DNA from: Trileptium ribeirensis
Taxonomy: Eukaryota > Nematoda > Enoplea > Enoplida > Thoracostomopsidae
Assembly (NCBI GenBank): GCA_030248225.1
Contig: JASANE010019328.1
Span: 29,154-93,153, forward strand
Direction of reading: 5' to 3'
DNA: 64,000 bases
In this document: positions 11,201 through 23,621 of the stretch, piece after piece
How positions within the stretch are numbered: the stretch's first letter is position 1
How the letters are laid out: every line of letters begins with the position of its first letter
The notes under the pieces: model-generated
What the model was told of the DNA's origin: nothing
The model's input: only the letters and a program-made list of their open reading frames with translations
Database searches by the model: none
Translations under genes and position numbers: made by a program

Positions 11201-11680
11201 TTAAGCGGAGCGCCGACCGAGCACAACAGCCTGAGGTGCAAAACGAAATTTTTTACTGTTGGTGCAAGTGACGGCTGACGCCAGATAAGGCTTTAAATGA
11301 CGAGACGCTATGTCGAAGGCGCGCCGCAGGTCCGATCGTTTGACCGTTGGATCAGGCTCAAAATGACGAATCGATTGGAACGGGACGAAAGCAAGGCGTT
11401 CCGTACCAAAAAATATTACCGCGAGTGAGTTATGTGGTTGTTTAAGAGACGATAGTTCCGTTTTGGCTGACGAGGTAACGAGTGCAGGCCACCATTGCCA
11501 ATTCCGCATTTTTGCCAGAATCACCGTGACTTCTTTGTTCTGTTCATCGTTACCGATATTAATGTCGCTCTGATCACGGAGAGTGTCGCTCGAAGAAGTT
11601 GAAGATGCGGATGATGTGTTTATGCCATCTTGATCATTTAGAAAGGCGGGTTTAATGCGGTCGATGCTACTCGATCATCA
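11201..11680 (-). pseudogene. PWWP-like domain at the C-terminus of gypsy Pol
   Basis: After the integrase, the conserved gypsy Pol tail (SIDRIKPAFL, about 11636-11665) is followed without a stop by a Ser/Thr-rich linker (NTSSASSTSSSD). Then comes a ~70-residue domain with VILAKMRNWQWWPALV (core codons at 11486-11500), a variable loop, AVIFFGTERLAFVPF and a helical tail (SDLRRAFDIASRHL). The aromatic W-x-W-W-P-A core, the FFGT strand and the late V-P aromatic follow the PWWP plan, known in host proteins for reading H3K36-methylated nucleosomes. A single-base slip about 15-40 bases upstream of the SIDR motif puts this part out of frame with the preceding integrase ORF. The stop at 11201-11203 lies just before the 3' LTR, so the module belongs to the element and is unlikely to be a stray host exon. 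Confidence 0.7.
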
Positions 11681-14640
11681 CCGCTTTGAAATTTGACGAT
11701 CTTTTTGAAATTTTGACCTTTTGAAATTTGACTAAATTTATCATCACAATCTAGTACCTCGTACGGACCATGATAACGCGGTTGTAGAGTGTTTTTAATG
11801 GAGTCGTCACGTATCCATACGTGTTTGGCGATTTTAATATTCGTCGGCACGTAACAATGTTTGTTGTGGTGACACTCAGGAGCATTAAGACGGCGGATGC
11901 CGGAAAATAGTCGTATTTTGAAATCGTGTTCTGACGCTAACTCTTTAGTCGACGTTGGCGTAAAATAATGGTGTGGCAAATCAATACCGGACCCAAACAC
12001 CATTTCACATGGAGCAAAACCTTTATCGTTGACGCTAGTGCGAATTCCAAGCAAAACGAGAGGAAGTGATGTCCATGTAGCGGAAGCACAATGAGCACGC
12101 AATCCGTTTTGGAGCGTACGATGAAAACCCTCAACAGTACCGTTGCATGCTGGATGATAGGCTGTCGTTCGACTGCGTTCAATTCCTAGTTGTTCCATGA
12201 GGGATGACCATAACGCAGATTCGAACTGCGTGCCGCGATCGGAAATCAGGACACGCGGAACGCCGAATCTCTTATCCAACCGGAGATGAGCGCCTCTGCC
12301 ACTGACTCAGTAGTAATGTCGGAGATGGGAATTGCTTCGGGCCACCTAGTAAATCGATCGATAATGGTTACCAAATAACGCGTGTCTTTCGAAGAGGGCA
12401 ACGGACCAACAATGTCAATGTGCACCGTGTGAAAACGTCCAGTTGTTGGGAGTGTTCCGACTGTAGCTTTTGTGTGTCGTACCACTTTGCTCCGTTGGCA
12501 TTCGATACACTCTCGGCACCATGTCTTGACGTCACGATTCATGTTTGGCCAAATATAATTGTGGGAGATGCTGCTGAGAGTTGCGCGCGAATCAAGATGG
12601 GCGAGGTTGTGCACCGATTTGAAAATGTTAAATCGCATTTCCGTGGGAACGTACAGGCGAAGTTTCGGAACCATCTTACCGTCGATAACATACCGCTTGA
12701 TGGGCAGATCGGTTGATTGAATAAACCGTATGAGGATAGAATCAGCGGCTTGAGCATCAGCCAGTTGACTGTCGAACGCAATTGAAATAGTGCACACAGG
12801 ACGAGAGAGAGCGTCTGCGACCACGTTATCGGCACCGGCGACATGCTCAATTCTACAACCAAACTCGGAGATGTACGAGAGCCACCGGCTCTGTTGCGGT
12901 GATGGATTTGCCATTGTTAGCGCGTGGAGGAGTGGCTTATGATCCGTACGAACGATAAATTCCGAACCGAGGAGCCATGAAAAATGTTTGAGAGTTTTGT
13001 ATATCGCTAGCATTTCTCTATCAAATGCAGACTTTCTTGACTCCAGTTCAGTGAGCTTTTCAGAATAAAATGCGATTGGTTGGCAAACATTGTCTATAAT
13101 TTGGTTAAGCGCAGCTTCAAGCTCCAACTGCATCGTCGGAGGCATCAGTGACGAGGCAAAGTTTGGCATTTGGATCTGGAAACGCCAGCGTAACCGCATC
13201 TTCCAGACCGGTCTTTCAGTTGTTGAACGCGGTATCCGTACACGTCGACCAGTCTAAGTTGAAGTTTCCTTTGCCTTTCTTGCCACGGATCATGTCCGTT
13301 AAAGGCGCAGCGATACGAGAGAAATGCGGGACAAAACGGTGATAGAATCCGGTCATGCCGAGGAAACGACGCAGACCTTTGATAGTGTGCGGCCGCGAAA
13401 ACTCTTTGATTGCTTGAACCTTTGCAGGAATAGGGCGAACACCATCTCCGTCCACCTGTACGCCGACAAAGTTCACCTTTGTCCTGAATAGTACACATTT
13501 ATCCGGACAAAGGCGAACACCATGCTTGTCGAGGCATTGCATTACCATGTGAAGATGATTGAAATGTTCGTCGACGTTGGCACTTGTTACCAGGATATCA
13601 TCAAGGTACACCTTTACGAACGGATATTCCGCAAAAAACAGAGTCCATAAGACGTTGGAATGTTTGCGCGGCATTACGAAATCCGAAGAGCATTCGACGA
13701 AATAGAAATAGTCCGAACGGAGTTGTTATTGCGGTCTTTGGCTGATCTGCTTCAGCAATTGGGATTTGAGTATAAGCACACACTAGATCTAACTTCGAAA
13801 ATATGGATGCCCCCTTAAGATCGCTTGTTAACTCGGCAAGATTTGGCATATGGTATTATTCGGCTATTGTTTGACTGTTCAGTTTACGATAGTCACCAGT
13901 TGAACGCCACGGACTAGAAGGATCCCACTTGGGGACCATGTGCAGCGGAGATGCATAAGGAGATTCGCCGCGATAAACGATTCCCTTTTTCATCCATTCG
14001 GAGAACACTCGCTTTGCTATCGCAAGCTTTGGTCCAACTAATCGGCGTGGTCGTTCGTAACATGGCGGGCCGGTTGTAACGATGTGATGTTGAATGCTGT
14101 GACGAACGAGGGTGAACGTATCGACCGGTTTGAAGATGCACGGAAATTTGGCACACAGTTGCTTTACTCGCATGGAGTAATCCTGCATATCAACATGATA
14201 GCTTGGCATTGCACGCGGCCGCTTCTTTGTCGTTGAATTACAAACAGCGGAAGGGACTTGTGCTTTGACCGGCATTAGTCGATTATTTAAACAGTCCACC
14301 GCGAAACGATGATAACACAGAAAATCGCGGCCAAGGATTGGGTGGTTAACATTTGCGACGTAGAAAGTCCATTTGAACGGCTTACGAAACCCATTTAAAG
14401 TAAATGTCAGTTCAGATGTGCCTATAATATTTAGCTGGCTGCCGTTGGCTTCAAACGCAGAGACTGATCCATGGCGTAGGGGTAAGAAATGAGGTGCGTG
14501 CACTTGTTGGATAAACAACCATGAACTGCCACTGTCGGCTATAAAAGACCGAACAGGGTACGCACCGGTAAATACTGAATTTGCTACCCCACCGCGCCGT
14601 ACCGAAACGGTGGGGACTAATCGTTTCCCTGGCCACTGCT
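11638..14640 (-). pseudogene. pol: gypsy pol (protease, RT, RNase H, integrase), frameshifted
   Basis: Protease: IADSGSSW (about 14525-14550), a D-S-G variant of the aspartic protease triad. Reverse transcriptase: GIVYRGESPYASP, FSKLDLVCAY and the catalytic YLDDIL (codons at 13591-13611). RNase [25 protein letters not shown] and [12 protein letters not shown]. Integrase: an H-H-C-C finger ending [11 protein letters not shown], then catalytic [18 protein letters not shown] and NGTVEGFHR carrying D, D and E, then a GPY/F-like PRYHGPYEV. Pol lies out of frame with Gag around 14620, consistent with a -1/+1 expression shift or decay. A TAA interrupts RT near 13855, and frame changes occur near 13640, 13210, 12260 and about 11690. 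It cannot make a full polyprotein as sequenced. Confidence 0.9.
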
Positions 14641-15966
14641 TGAGCGTGACCGTTTATGAAACGTGCAGAGTTGAGGGTCGTGACACTTACGCGCTTTGCT
14701 GCCAAATTGGTTGTGATAGCAGCAATACCCGGATTGTCGTCGAGTCAATAGCGAGTTAGAACGAATACGATTATTGCGATTGCCACCGTTGGTACTTCGC
14801 GATCTGCTACGTCCATTATGGAAATTTGACGTACTACTGCCTGAAAGTCTGCGTACAGCGTTAGTAAGCTCAGCGATCTCACGTTCTTGCCAGGACGCAT
14901 TCGGTGTGACCCGTGCGACCTCTTGTGTATCAATTTGATTGACCATAGAAGGATCTGCCATGTCCATCATCGTGTCTGCTATCCGAGCCAATTGTTCAAG
15001 AGGGACATTATCCATAGATACCAAGGTGAGACGGATACGCTCAGGTAAGATTTCGAGAAATCGGGGGCGTACCAGGTATTGACTGTTTGGTGCCATATCT
15101 AATAGTTCACGTAGGGCACTCGAGGGTTTACGGCCTTTGAGATCTTTCTCGGCTAGAAGCTTTCGAAGTCGTCGATTGTCGCTGTCGGCATAGAAATTTA
15201 TCAGCGTGTACTTGATGTCAGCAAACGATGCCTTGAGATCGACCCCAGACTCGTAGACTACCTCGTTATCGATTGCTCGAAGGACATTGCGCTTTTTAAG
15301 ATCCTCGTCCATCTGTCCGAGGATCTGGTCAATCTGATTGAAGCACGATTGATGGCATCACGTATTGAATTGGGGAAGTCGATGAAATTGCGCCGAACTA
15401 GATGTCGTCTCGACCGCTGTGACTGACCCCGCGGAAGCTTGAAACTTGGCGATTGATAATTGATTGTAAGCTAAGTTGAGGACATCGGGCCCGAACGGGG
15501 TTAAAACCGCAATGATACTCTCTTTCGTCGATGGCATTTCGAACGCACTGTCAGTTGCCTTGAGTAGCTCAAGCATACCGGTGAGTGTCTGTTTCGGCAT
15601 CTGCGATAGGTTGACCGGCCCCGGGTTTGATTCGGTACCGCCGATAAGCAACAACACTCGAAGGCCAGTGGCATGACGATTATTTAGACATTCACCTGCA
15701 AAGATCGATAAATAGGAGCGGAATGAGACCGAACCGTCGGATGTAAAACGTTTGCGTTTGACACAACCGGGCAATGTGACCGGAAGGACAGCCTGGAACA
15801 GCACGGGACCCGTTACACGTGGGGTATCGACATGAAAACACCGAACATTGAACACCATTAAGGACACGACAAAAAGTATAGGAAAAACTCGGAGCCCAGA
15901 AGTGTTGCGTAGCCTTGTCGGGTTCAATATTGTAATTAGTTTATATCGTTCCGCGATTATAATCAC
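14617..15966 (-). pseudogene. gag: gypsy gag with N-terminal leader, interrupted by one TGA
   Basis: A single frame runs from ATG 15966 to 14617 with one TGA at 15358-15360. The first 202 codons hold a hydrophobic segment near the N-terminus (VFPILFVVSLMVFNV), a Cys/Arg-rich stretch, and a 2A-like GGTESNPGP followed by a helix-rich part. After the TGA comes a capsid-type region (INFYADSDNRRLRKLLAEKD and RKPSSALRELLDMAP, a motif style common in gypsy capsids). Then an Arg/Ser/Asn-rich stretch and a nucleocapsid finger (CYHNQFGSKARKC, about 14680-14725). The TGA is either decay or, less likely, a readthrough site. Confidence 0.75.
15616..15642 (-). other. 2A-like motif (GGTESNPGP) ahead of Gag
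   Basis: Encodes LLLIGGTESNPGPV. The canonical 2A signature is D-V/I-E-x-N-P-G-P after a Leu-rich run. Here the Leu run, Glu, Asn-Pro-Gly and final Pro are kept, while Asp is Gly and Val/Ile is Thr. 2A-like sequences near the N-terminus are well known in non-LTR retrotransposons. In this element, cleavage would separate the hydrophobic leader from Gag. Activity with the G-T change is uncertain. Confidence 0.55.
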
Positions 15967-16231
15967 TTATCATCAATTGATTACTCTTCTTTTTCTAACA
16001 GATGTTCTTTCGGCTAGGCGTCTTCGATAGCGTTGATGTCTGATCTTATCATGAATTATCAATGTTCTTTCTTTCAATCAAACTTCAGTCAGGCTTCTTA
16101 TCAATCTACACGTTGTTTTGGTCGTTGAGTCTTTGGGCGTCGATTTAGGAATCATCTATCGTCACGACGTACGGCAGTCGATCTAATGAACAATGACTGA
16201 AGAGTTGAGATCACAAACGCCTTATATAGTC

Positions 16232-16283
16232 TAATGTCTTTGCTACCATATATAATTTGCATAGGCAAACTGTTAGCATTACA
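16232..16283 (-). repeat. Start of 5' LTR (partial match) with TATA-like box
   Basis: Partner of the repeat at 11137-11187. On the minus strand it begins TGTAATGCTAACAG; about 60 bases in comes GACTATATAAGGCG, a TATA-box-like sequence placed as in an LTR U3/R promoter. Confidence 0.5.
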
Positions 16284-16289
16284 CAACTA

Positions 16290-16600
16290 TACATGGATTT
16301 CCTGTGCAATTGTAATGACTGTATCGACATCGTTCGTGCAATGGTTGCAACAATATCTACATTTCTTGCGCAATTGTAGTGATTATATCATCAAGGTCTG
16401 TGCATTGGTTGCAAACATGTATACAGTTCTTGCGCATTGACAGTGACTATATCAATGTCCTTCATGCAGTGATTGCAACCATGTCTACATTTGTTGTGCG
16501 ATGGGATTCACTATATAAACATCGTCCGTGTAATTGTCGGAACTATATGTTTCGGGTGAAATGATAGCAGCTATACCAGCATCTCGCATGCGATGGTGAA
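16290..16600. repeat. Degenerate ~65-bp tandem repeat, about four units
   Basis: Units share GCAATTGTAATGACT, TATATCNNCATCGTTCGTGC and AATGGTTGCAACCATGTCTA, with about 65 bases between equivalent positions. It directly abuts the outer end of the gypsy 5' LTR. Small ORFs through it are by-products. Confidence 0.6.
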
Positions 16601-16654
16601 TATGAGCGAGCGTGGTTTCATTTTTAAATTATCATTTTGTGTAATCACATGTAA

Positions 16655-16895
16655 GTAGTGTTGGACAACAACCGTGGAAACAGTCTCGCGGCTGGTCAAA
16701 GACTGTCATGGCTGTCGGCCGACGGAAAACAGCCTGTCGTTAACAATTTCGTGGTCGTTAACAGCCGCAAATCCGTTAACAGTTTTGTTCGGTTGACATT
16801 CGCCAAAGTCGTTGGTCAGCAGTTACGGGCTGTCGCTCGACTGGCCGTGGTTTATACGCTCGCTATTGAATAGCAAGTGGATTATACCACACTAC
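16655..16895. mobile_element. 241-bp MITE with 5-bp target-site duplication
   Basis: The element begins GTAGTGTTGG and ends CCACACTAC, an imperfect terminal inverted repeat with GTAGTGT fully matched. It is flanked on both sides by TGTAA (16650-16654 and 16896-16900). The inside is GC-rich compared with its surroundings and repeats a GTCGTTAACAGCC-like motif three times. The 71-codon ORF inside has no recognisable product. The superfamily is not certain: 5-bp duplications do not fit hAT (8 bp) or piggyBac (TTAA). Confidence 0.6.
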
Positions 16896-19800
16896 TGTAA
16901 CTTTTTGATGCACACTCACCTATAACGATCATTCAATTATTCTCTGCGGTCTAGTATCACCTTGGTATATTTATGCATATGACATATATTTTCGTTATTA
17001 AACTAATATGGGTCCGTCTTTAACTATAGGCTTAAACGCCGACCGTGGTATACTCTAGACTCTTGATAACCAAATCATTGTATTGAGCCTTCAGAAACAC
17101 TATATATATAATTGATGAGACGCAGAAAGAATTAATGTGCAGGCTGACAAATGCAAAAATAATGCTTACGGTTTGATGATATGATAACTAGCATATCTAT
17201 TTAAATGATTAATTACAGATTTATATATTACTGATCCTTTAATCAATCATTTGAAAAATTGGTATATTGTGGCTTCTCAACAAAGTCTAGATTAATCCCA
17301 GGGTTACTGCCTATTTGTTGTAATGATGAGCATTCAACAGGCTTTGAATTACTATACTAATAGTAATCTTCGTAACTATAAAATTTACTAACAGATGGTA
17401 TTGTAGTACAAATGACTATTTTAGAAAGCCATTGGGCATCAATAACCAATATGCAGATACTGGAACTTTGAAAAACTTTCTTGTCAAGGTATTGGCCAGC
17501 TCCAGTAAGTAATATTTAAACTATTTTTGCGGTATATTGTCCCAGTTTGGTAACTTTGGTTTAGTACCTGTCTAGAATAGTTTTGAAATTGGTAAGTAAC
17601 GAGGAACCGTCACAGATAGACAATGGTTGCTAAATATCACTGATTGAATCATGTATGATTTTCGATTGTTACTTTATAAATTTATGTTACATATATAAAG
17701 GACAGATCATCACGATATCTGGCTGAGGATACATTGACTTAAGTCATCATTGTAAATAGACGCCTATATCAAAGAAACCGACTTGGCGAAAAGTTTAATT
17801 ATTTTTTTATTATTTTATCTATTCAAGGATTTAGAACATCCGATTAAAAAAGTTTGTCTTGCAGGTTTCAAAAAGGGGTGGAATAATCTATTTTGGAGAC
17901 CAAAATCTGTTAATATTTTCATTATTAATAGTGTCTGTCTTTTTGAAAAGACTAAAATTTATTGGTCTGTAGTGGTTAATACTGACGGTTTTAGGGTGAA
18001 ATGCTAGTAATGCTAATACAATTTCTGCAGGCTGTTTCATGAAAAAATTATCGCATCAAGATGCGAAAGCTGCGTAGATTTTCGTGTTCTAAACTATAAT
18101 TGGGGTTGGCTGGTACAGTTTCAGCCAGCTTTTCATAGCATATGTGTCTTTTAGACAAAATCTTTACAGTGAAGATGTCGTCATAACGGTTTCCTGACTA
18201 GCCAACAAAAGGTCGGCGATTGCTCTGTTTCGGGTCAAACTCAGTGTAAAGGTTGCTGTTGTCATTGATTACTTAGAAAGGGTTTGTCCGGTTTTTGACA
18301 AAATGTTTCGGGTCATTCTGCTCAATGGTGGAAAATCAATATCAGTTTTGTGATATACAGTTTTGATTTTTTCTTTATATAAGCTTATGGAATTGCGGTT
18401 TCAGGCAAAACCGACCGTGTTTTACCAATTAACTACTAAAATAGTAGTGCATCGATCACAATGGCATCAAATTTAACATGAGACCGTAACCTATGCCGTT
18501 TATACTAATTTGATTTGAATATCCTATTAATCCACTACAGTACATAATTATGTTATTATTCTGTATTTTTAAATTTTTAGCTCTCGTATCTGGAGGATAA
18601 AAAATATGTGTTTCAGGAAAAAACCCAGCCCAGGTTTTTCTGTTAATGCTTTTTACCCATTGTTGGACCGAGTTAGCTTAAATTTGGGACTCTTATATAA
18701 TGCAATGACATTAATTCCAAATCTTTCCACAAATAATGGGCATACTGAAAGTTTAATGTCACATCTATATATAGTATCGCTATATACAAACTAAAATCTT
18801 CGAGTAAACTAGACTAAATTTATTTCAAATTTCCGCAATACATAAGTAATTACGTTGTGTGAGTTTATTAAATGAATGATTCCCAGCTCCGCCTTTTCGA
18901 GTAGATACTTTGTTATTTTGATGAAATATATATCGACAAATGACCACTACCAAGATGTATAGTTTTGCGAGAACAGCAGACGTGTTCAGGCTTATGTAAA
19001 AGTGTATATCTCCAAGTTGTTTGAACTCAGCGCACAAGTGACTTCACATAATGACCAAACTACCTGTAAGACATACGAATAGAATAACATTTAACTGGAA
19101 CACCTACCTAACTTTTTTCTAAGATTTGAGGGTTGTTGTGGGTACGCGTGCCCACGCATAGGTCAGGACTAAGGTCATACCGAAAACACACGTTTAATCT
19201 ATCTGCAAGGCGGTTTGCCAAGCACATATTCAACTGTTTTCCATACACCTTTTCTATTACGACTTCGAATAATTATATATTACACGTTGGGTGCTTTAGA
19301 AATTGACTTGTCACAAGGTGACTTCCATGACTGGGTCATCGGCTCACTACTATGTCCGGGTTACCGATTCTCCGGTCACTTCCATGTGCGGGTCACCGTT
19401 TAAAAATATGGGAACCCGGTTATATCTCTGCTGTTTATGGTATCATCAACAATTCAGCGGATCATGATGTTGTATGACTTTTTCTGCAAGTGCTGCAGCA
19501 TTGCTACACACATAGAAATACATCGTGAAGATAGTTTATTGTTTATGATATGGTTAACAACAAAACCGGTTGTGATGCTATATATCTTTTTCTATAAACA
19601 CCAATTCCTACAAATCTCACTGTACAGAGTCATGTATTATAATCATATCAAAGATAAGAAATATGGCTAACCCAACAAGTTCAACCGTTCAACAATGTAA
19701 CACATGCTTTAGTTTATTAAACCCTGCTATTAAGTCAACATAAGTTTATATCAAGAGGCAACAAAACGTCATATGGAATTTGTGTTATATTGCAGACAGT

Positions 19801-22800
19801 GGTAGACACTAAACACTAAACGAAGCGAAGGCTAAAAACAAATAATATCAAAATTAGTACTGCATTTGCAGGTGTATTTCTTCAATCCGTTGTTAGTTGC
19901 GCACAATATCACATCGTGCCCCATATTTTAGTGTATACTTGATTTCAGCCGATTTTATGCTCTGAGGATTTCTTAAAATTTCATGACCTGCCTATAGCAC
20001 TTACTACCTTAACGTCCAGCGAAAGATATAAAAAATGTTTATATATAAACAAATGCACATTAAGACCCAGGTAACTATGAGGGGTAATACGTTATAGCGT
20101 TAGAAAACAGAACAGCTTAGAGCAGGTGGGTTCGGGGTATGCATGTAGTTTAGAGGACCACTCACACGTGATAATGACGCAGAACTTTTGCAGTGCTATG
20201 GTTTAAAGCTTTGTATGGCAACGACATGCTCCATTGCCTTGAGAAAGATCCGTATTTAATGATATAAGCCTGCTTAAGCAAGAGTAGCAGTCATACGCTT
20301 ACAAACTCGTTTTTGTGATACATCCGAGTAGCGGCAATTTATATGTATGCTTGACAATGCATCCCTAGACGTATTTGGAAACGATTACTTCTTAGATGAC
20401 AGATAGAATTTATATATTGGACTAGACACCAGTTTATTATAGCTGTTTTCACCTTAGGTATAAAATAAAATATTGACGCAGGAAAAATTGATTTCATCTA
20501 TCTCAAACCGCAAGGTGGAAATGCGTATGTCATATGTTTACAGGGTGTCTTTTCTATTTAGCGGTTTCCTTTGTCCCGAATTTATTAGTTTTAGAATTAC
20601 AGCTATAGATTTGGTGATATTTCACTCAGGTGATCGCGGCGGATTAGAAAACCCTTATGGGCCATATTTGGGACGAAAAGATTTGTCAATTTATTTTGTA
20701 TGAACGTCTCACTTGCCTTTGGTAACGCAAATTTTGTGAATGTTCTTTTCGCTAAATGTATAGTTTTATATAGCATTCGAACGGCAAATTAAAATCAGCT
20801 CGATCCGTTTGCAACAGCACATTTTTACCTTCGATCCACTTTTGAATTTTGCTGAGCTCAGCAATGATGTTTGGCTAATACACAATTACTAAAGTTTTCG
20901 AAATTTTTAGGTATCATTTGTAATAAAAAATTGAAACATTATTGTCACAAATATTGCCAGATGAAAATTTTCGAAAGCACTTTAAAATCGACCAGTACCA
21001 AAATTATTTTTATGTTGCATGCAAAGGCTGGGGTGAGCACTAAAGGAAAACCGCTTAAATGTAGAAGGGTTCAGTGAATCGTACAGAGATTGCGATAGAT
21101 CACATCTAAATAAGATACTCACAAAATGCGTTGAGCTACAGTTAAAGATTTTTGTAGCAGCCATCAGGATGTGACATTGGTTTCGACATTTGTCAGCATT
21201 GCGTTATGGTTCAATTTGACTCATATATGTTGCGTTGAAAGGAGGGATTGACAAACTCAACTGCTGTAGTTGGTTCACCATTGAGAAGGAATATACGGCA
21301 AAAGTCTTGAATTTGTCATCTGTATTCAAAGTAGGACGCAAATAGTTAACCGAACAAAATAAAAGCGATTACTTTAAATAGCGATTACGTTAAATAAGAA
21401 AATAAAAGCGATACGAAAGTTATTTCAATTGAACTAAAATTTTGAAAGAAAGATATTTGTGCAAATCAGGTAGCAAAAATTCTGGTGCCATTCTATAATA
21501 TTGCAGCACGGCATCTTACCACCATTCTAGTTCCTGTTTAAAGACATGTTTCATGTTTTCTTATTTATATACATTCTAATTAATAAATAGTTTTTTTGCA
21601 GTTTTATTGCCAAATGCAATTCATACTAGGAACAAAACAAAATAAGGTCAAAGGCTGTAATACAGAGCCGTTTCGTGTGGAATCATAATAATATAACAAT
21701 TGTTGCCTGGTTTTGGTTGCACAATGTAACACATTAAAATCTGCTAAGAATATTGCTTAGTATCAGCTGAATAAAGAATATTGCCTAGCGCACAGCTGAA
21801 TAACGTAGCTAAATTTTGTTCTCCATATTGCCGAAGACAGATTTGTTAGTTAAACTAAGTTTTACGCTGTTTAGAGGAGTAAAACATATTCGTAACAAAA
21901 TCATATTTGTAACTTTACATCCTTCATTTTTAATACTAAAAGTGATCTAAAGTGTTCAGTGGATTGTGCCAATTACATTTTTAAACAAATTTTTTAATTC
22001 CGAACAATGCATGCATAGAGCCGCTAGCACTACTTTCCACTTAAGGGTTACTGACTAACCCAACGATGCTGAATTCAGACTTGTGATATGGGTCCTATTT
22101 TTCGTCGCATACGTTGTCGTCCAATCACCCTTCAAAAACGTCAACCGACCAGCAATGCCAGGCTAACGGTAAATTCCCTACACCATTCGACATTGCGGGA
22201 TTTTTCGCAAATTAAAAATTGTAATACAAGAATTTCGATGCAAATAGGGTTCATACTAGGTTTGTTACAGACTTTAATTATATTTTTCATTTTCCTGCGA
22301 TCAATATCTAACAACAGCCAGCGCCATTTTTGAAGATCCAATTTCAGAATGGTTATTGTTTATGCGGTGGAGGCCGGCTATCTCCCTCTTTCCTAAATTA
22401 TTAAAATTTCGTATGCATGGTAAATTTGGGTCGCTTAACCCGATTCCAGTAAGTTATTTTAATGCTTGGTATTATTTAACACAAAACCCAGTATGCCACA
22501 TTTGCTCTCGATATAGTCGTATATCAACAGTTGTAAAAAAGTTAATTCCAACTCTCAGAATGCGGAAGGGTTAAAGGTCACCCGTGAGGCTGAGGCACGA
22601 TGCCGGGACCAGATATTTTCTGTTGTGTTTTGTTTCCGAATTATGTTTTTATATGTATTTTCAAGAGCATAAGCACTGTGCGTGATGGTCATGGGGTCTA
22701 GACCTCCAGTCAGCGTGGTCCGCATACACGTTAGACTCCAAGTTTTGTAAATGAGGGTAGAGGTGCGAAATAGCAACCCAAGCATAAAGCGTTGTATGCT

Positions 22801-23621
22801 TGCATATATGATATGTGATGATTCGCATCGTTGTGTCGAATCTTAATAGTACATTGCTTAGACCGTAAGGTTTTGCTCCATCCGGCTAGGTCCAGCTGTT
22901 ACAGTGGCAACATTTTGTTTTGTCTTTTTTGATCATTTTCATTAGATTTCTTAAAAAGGTTTGTGGAAGACGGGGCGCAGTACGACCGAACAAATCGGAG
23001 GATGAGGCAGGACCGGTTGCTATCGGTCATCCGTTGTTCGCTTATGCTTACTGAATATACATATATACTTGATGAATATGATATGTACATCGATAAATAC
23101 AGTATGAATATGCGCATATATATATATTTGATCAACTTGGTACATTCCTGGAGCCTGCATCGCGCACCTGCATGTCAGTCCCCTAGATTTATTTCTATAG
23201 ACACATGTAGATATAAATAATGTCTAACCTGACAGATTTCTGGGACCGCCAGGCATATTCTATATACGTATACATGATTGGCCCATTTGCGATATTTCTG
23301 GTGGATGACCTACATGGTCGTTCCGTGGACATAATCTGATATGAACAGCTAAGCTCGTTAGATTTAAGTCCATCATCATGGATTAATAACTGATTTTGAA
23401 CATGTAACATTATACCTTATAATCTAATTTTAACAATTAAAAAACCTATATATGGCATACGCCTATTTAATCACCTCAAGCTTTAAAAATCATGAATTAC
23501 AATACTTTATCGATAAAACGAAAGTAGTGGTGTTGGGAGTAGGAAACATTAAAACGCCGAAGAATTGAAATGTTCTGTCGCAAAAGTCTCTTTAATCCCA
23601 AGCTTACAATATTCATACCAG
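16896..23621. other. Long non-coding stretch, probable intergenic or intron
   Basis: AT-rich DNA with no recognised exon. ORFs of 60-85 codons occur but lack motifs. One at 22088-22333 has a hydrophobic C-terminal segment (IGFILGLLQTLIIFFIFL) but no usable splice donor. If the anchor exon at 8381 belongs to the glycosyltransferase, this is part of its first intron(s). Confidence 0.35.

Larger units (their letters stand above)
11137..16283 (-). mobile_element. Degenerate Ty3/gypsy retrotransposon, CsRn1-like, with extra PWWP and 2A-like modules
   Basis: On the minus strand the order is 5' LTR end, leader ORF with NPGP motif, Gag with a C-x2-H-x9-C finger, protease, reverse transcriptase, RNase H, integrase, PWWP-like domain, 3' LTR start. 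The PR-RT-RH-IN order is that of Ty3/gypsy. The Gag finger with the preceding YHNQFG sequence resembles the CHCC finger known from CsRn1-type elements. The two LTR starts share ~50 bases beginning TGTAATGCTAA on the minus strand (11187 and 16283 downwards). LTR 3' ends and target-site duplications were not identified. The element is inactive as sequenced: at least two in-frame stops (15358-15360 in Gag; about 13853-13855 in RT) and several frameshifts. Confidence 0.85.

Noticed and set aside
11201..11680. PWWP domain considered as a stray exon of a host gene
   Set aside because: It follows the conserved Pol tail with only a linker between, and stops right before the 3' LTR; no splice acceptor is needed.
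12420..12716. 98-codon plus-strand ORF over the gypsy integrase region
   Set aside because: It is the antisense shadow of the minus-strand pol gene, whose integrase and RNase H motifs are unmistakable.
16290..16600. Regular repeats considered as a CRISPR array
   Set aside because: Units are degenerate head-to-tail copies without constant repeats and unique spacers, and the genome is animal.
22088..22333. 81-codon ORF with a transmembrane-like segment, considered as the glycosyltransferase anchor
   Set aside because: It lacks a usable donor before its stop; the exon at 8381 has both anchor and strong donor.
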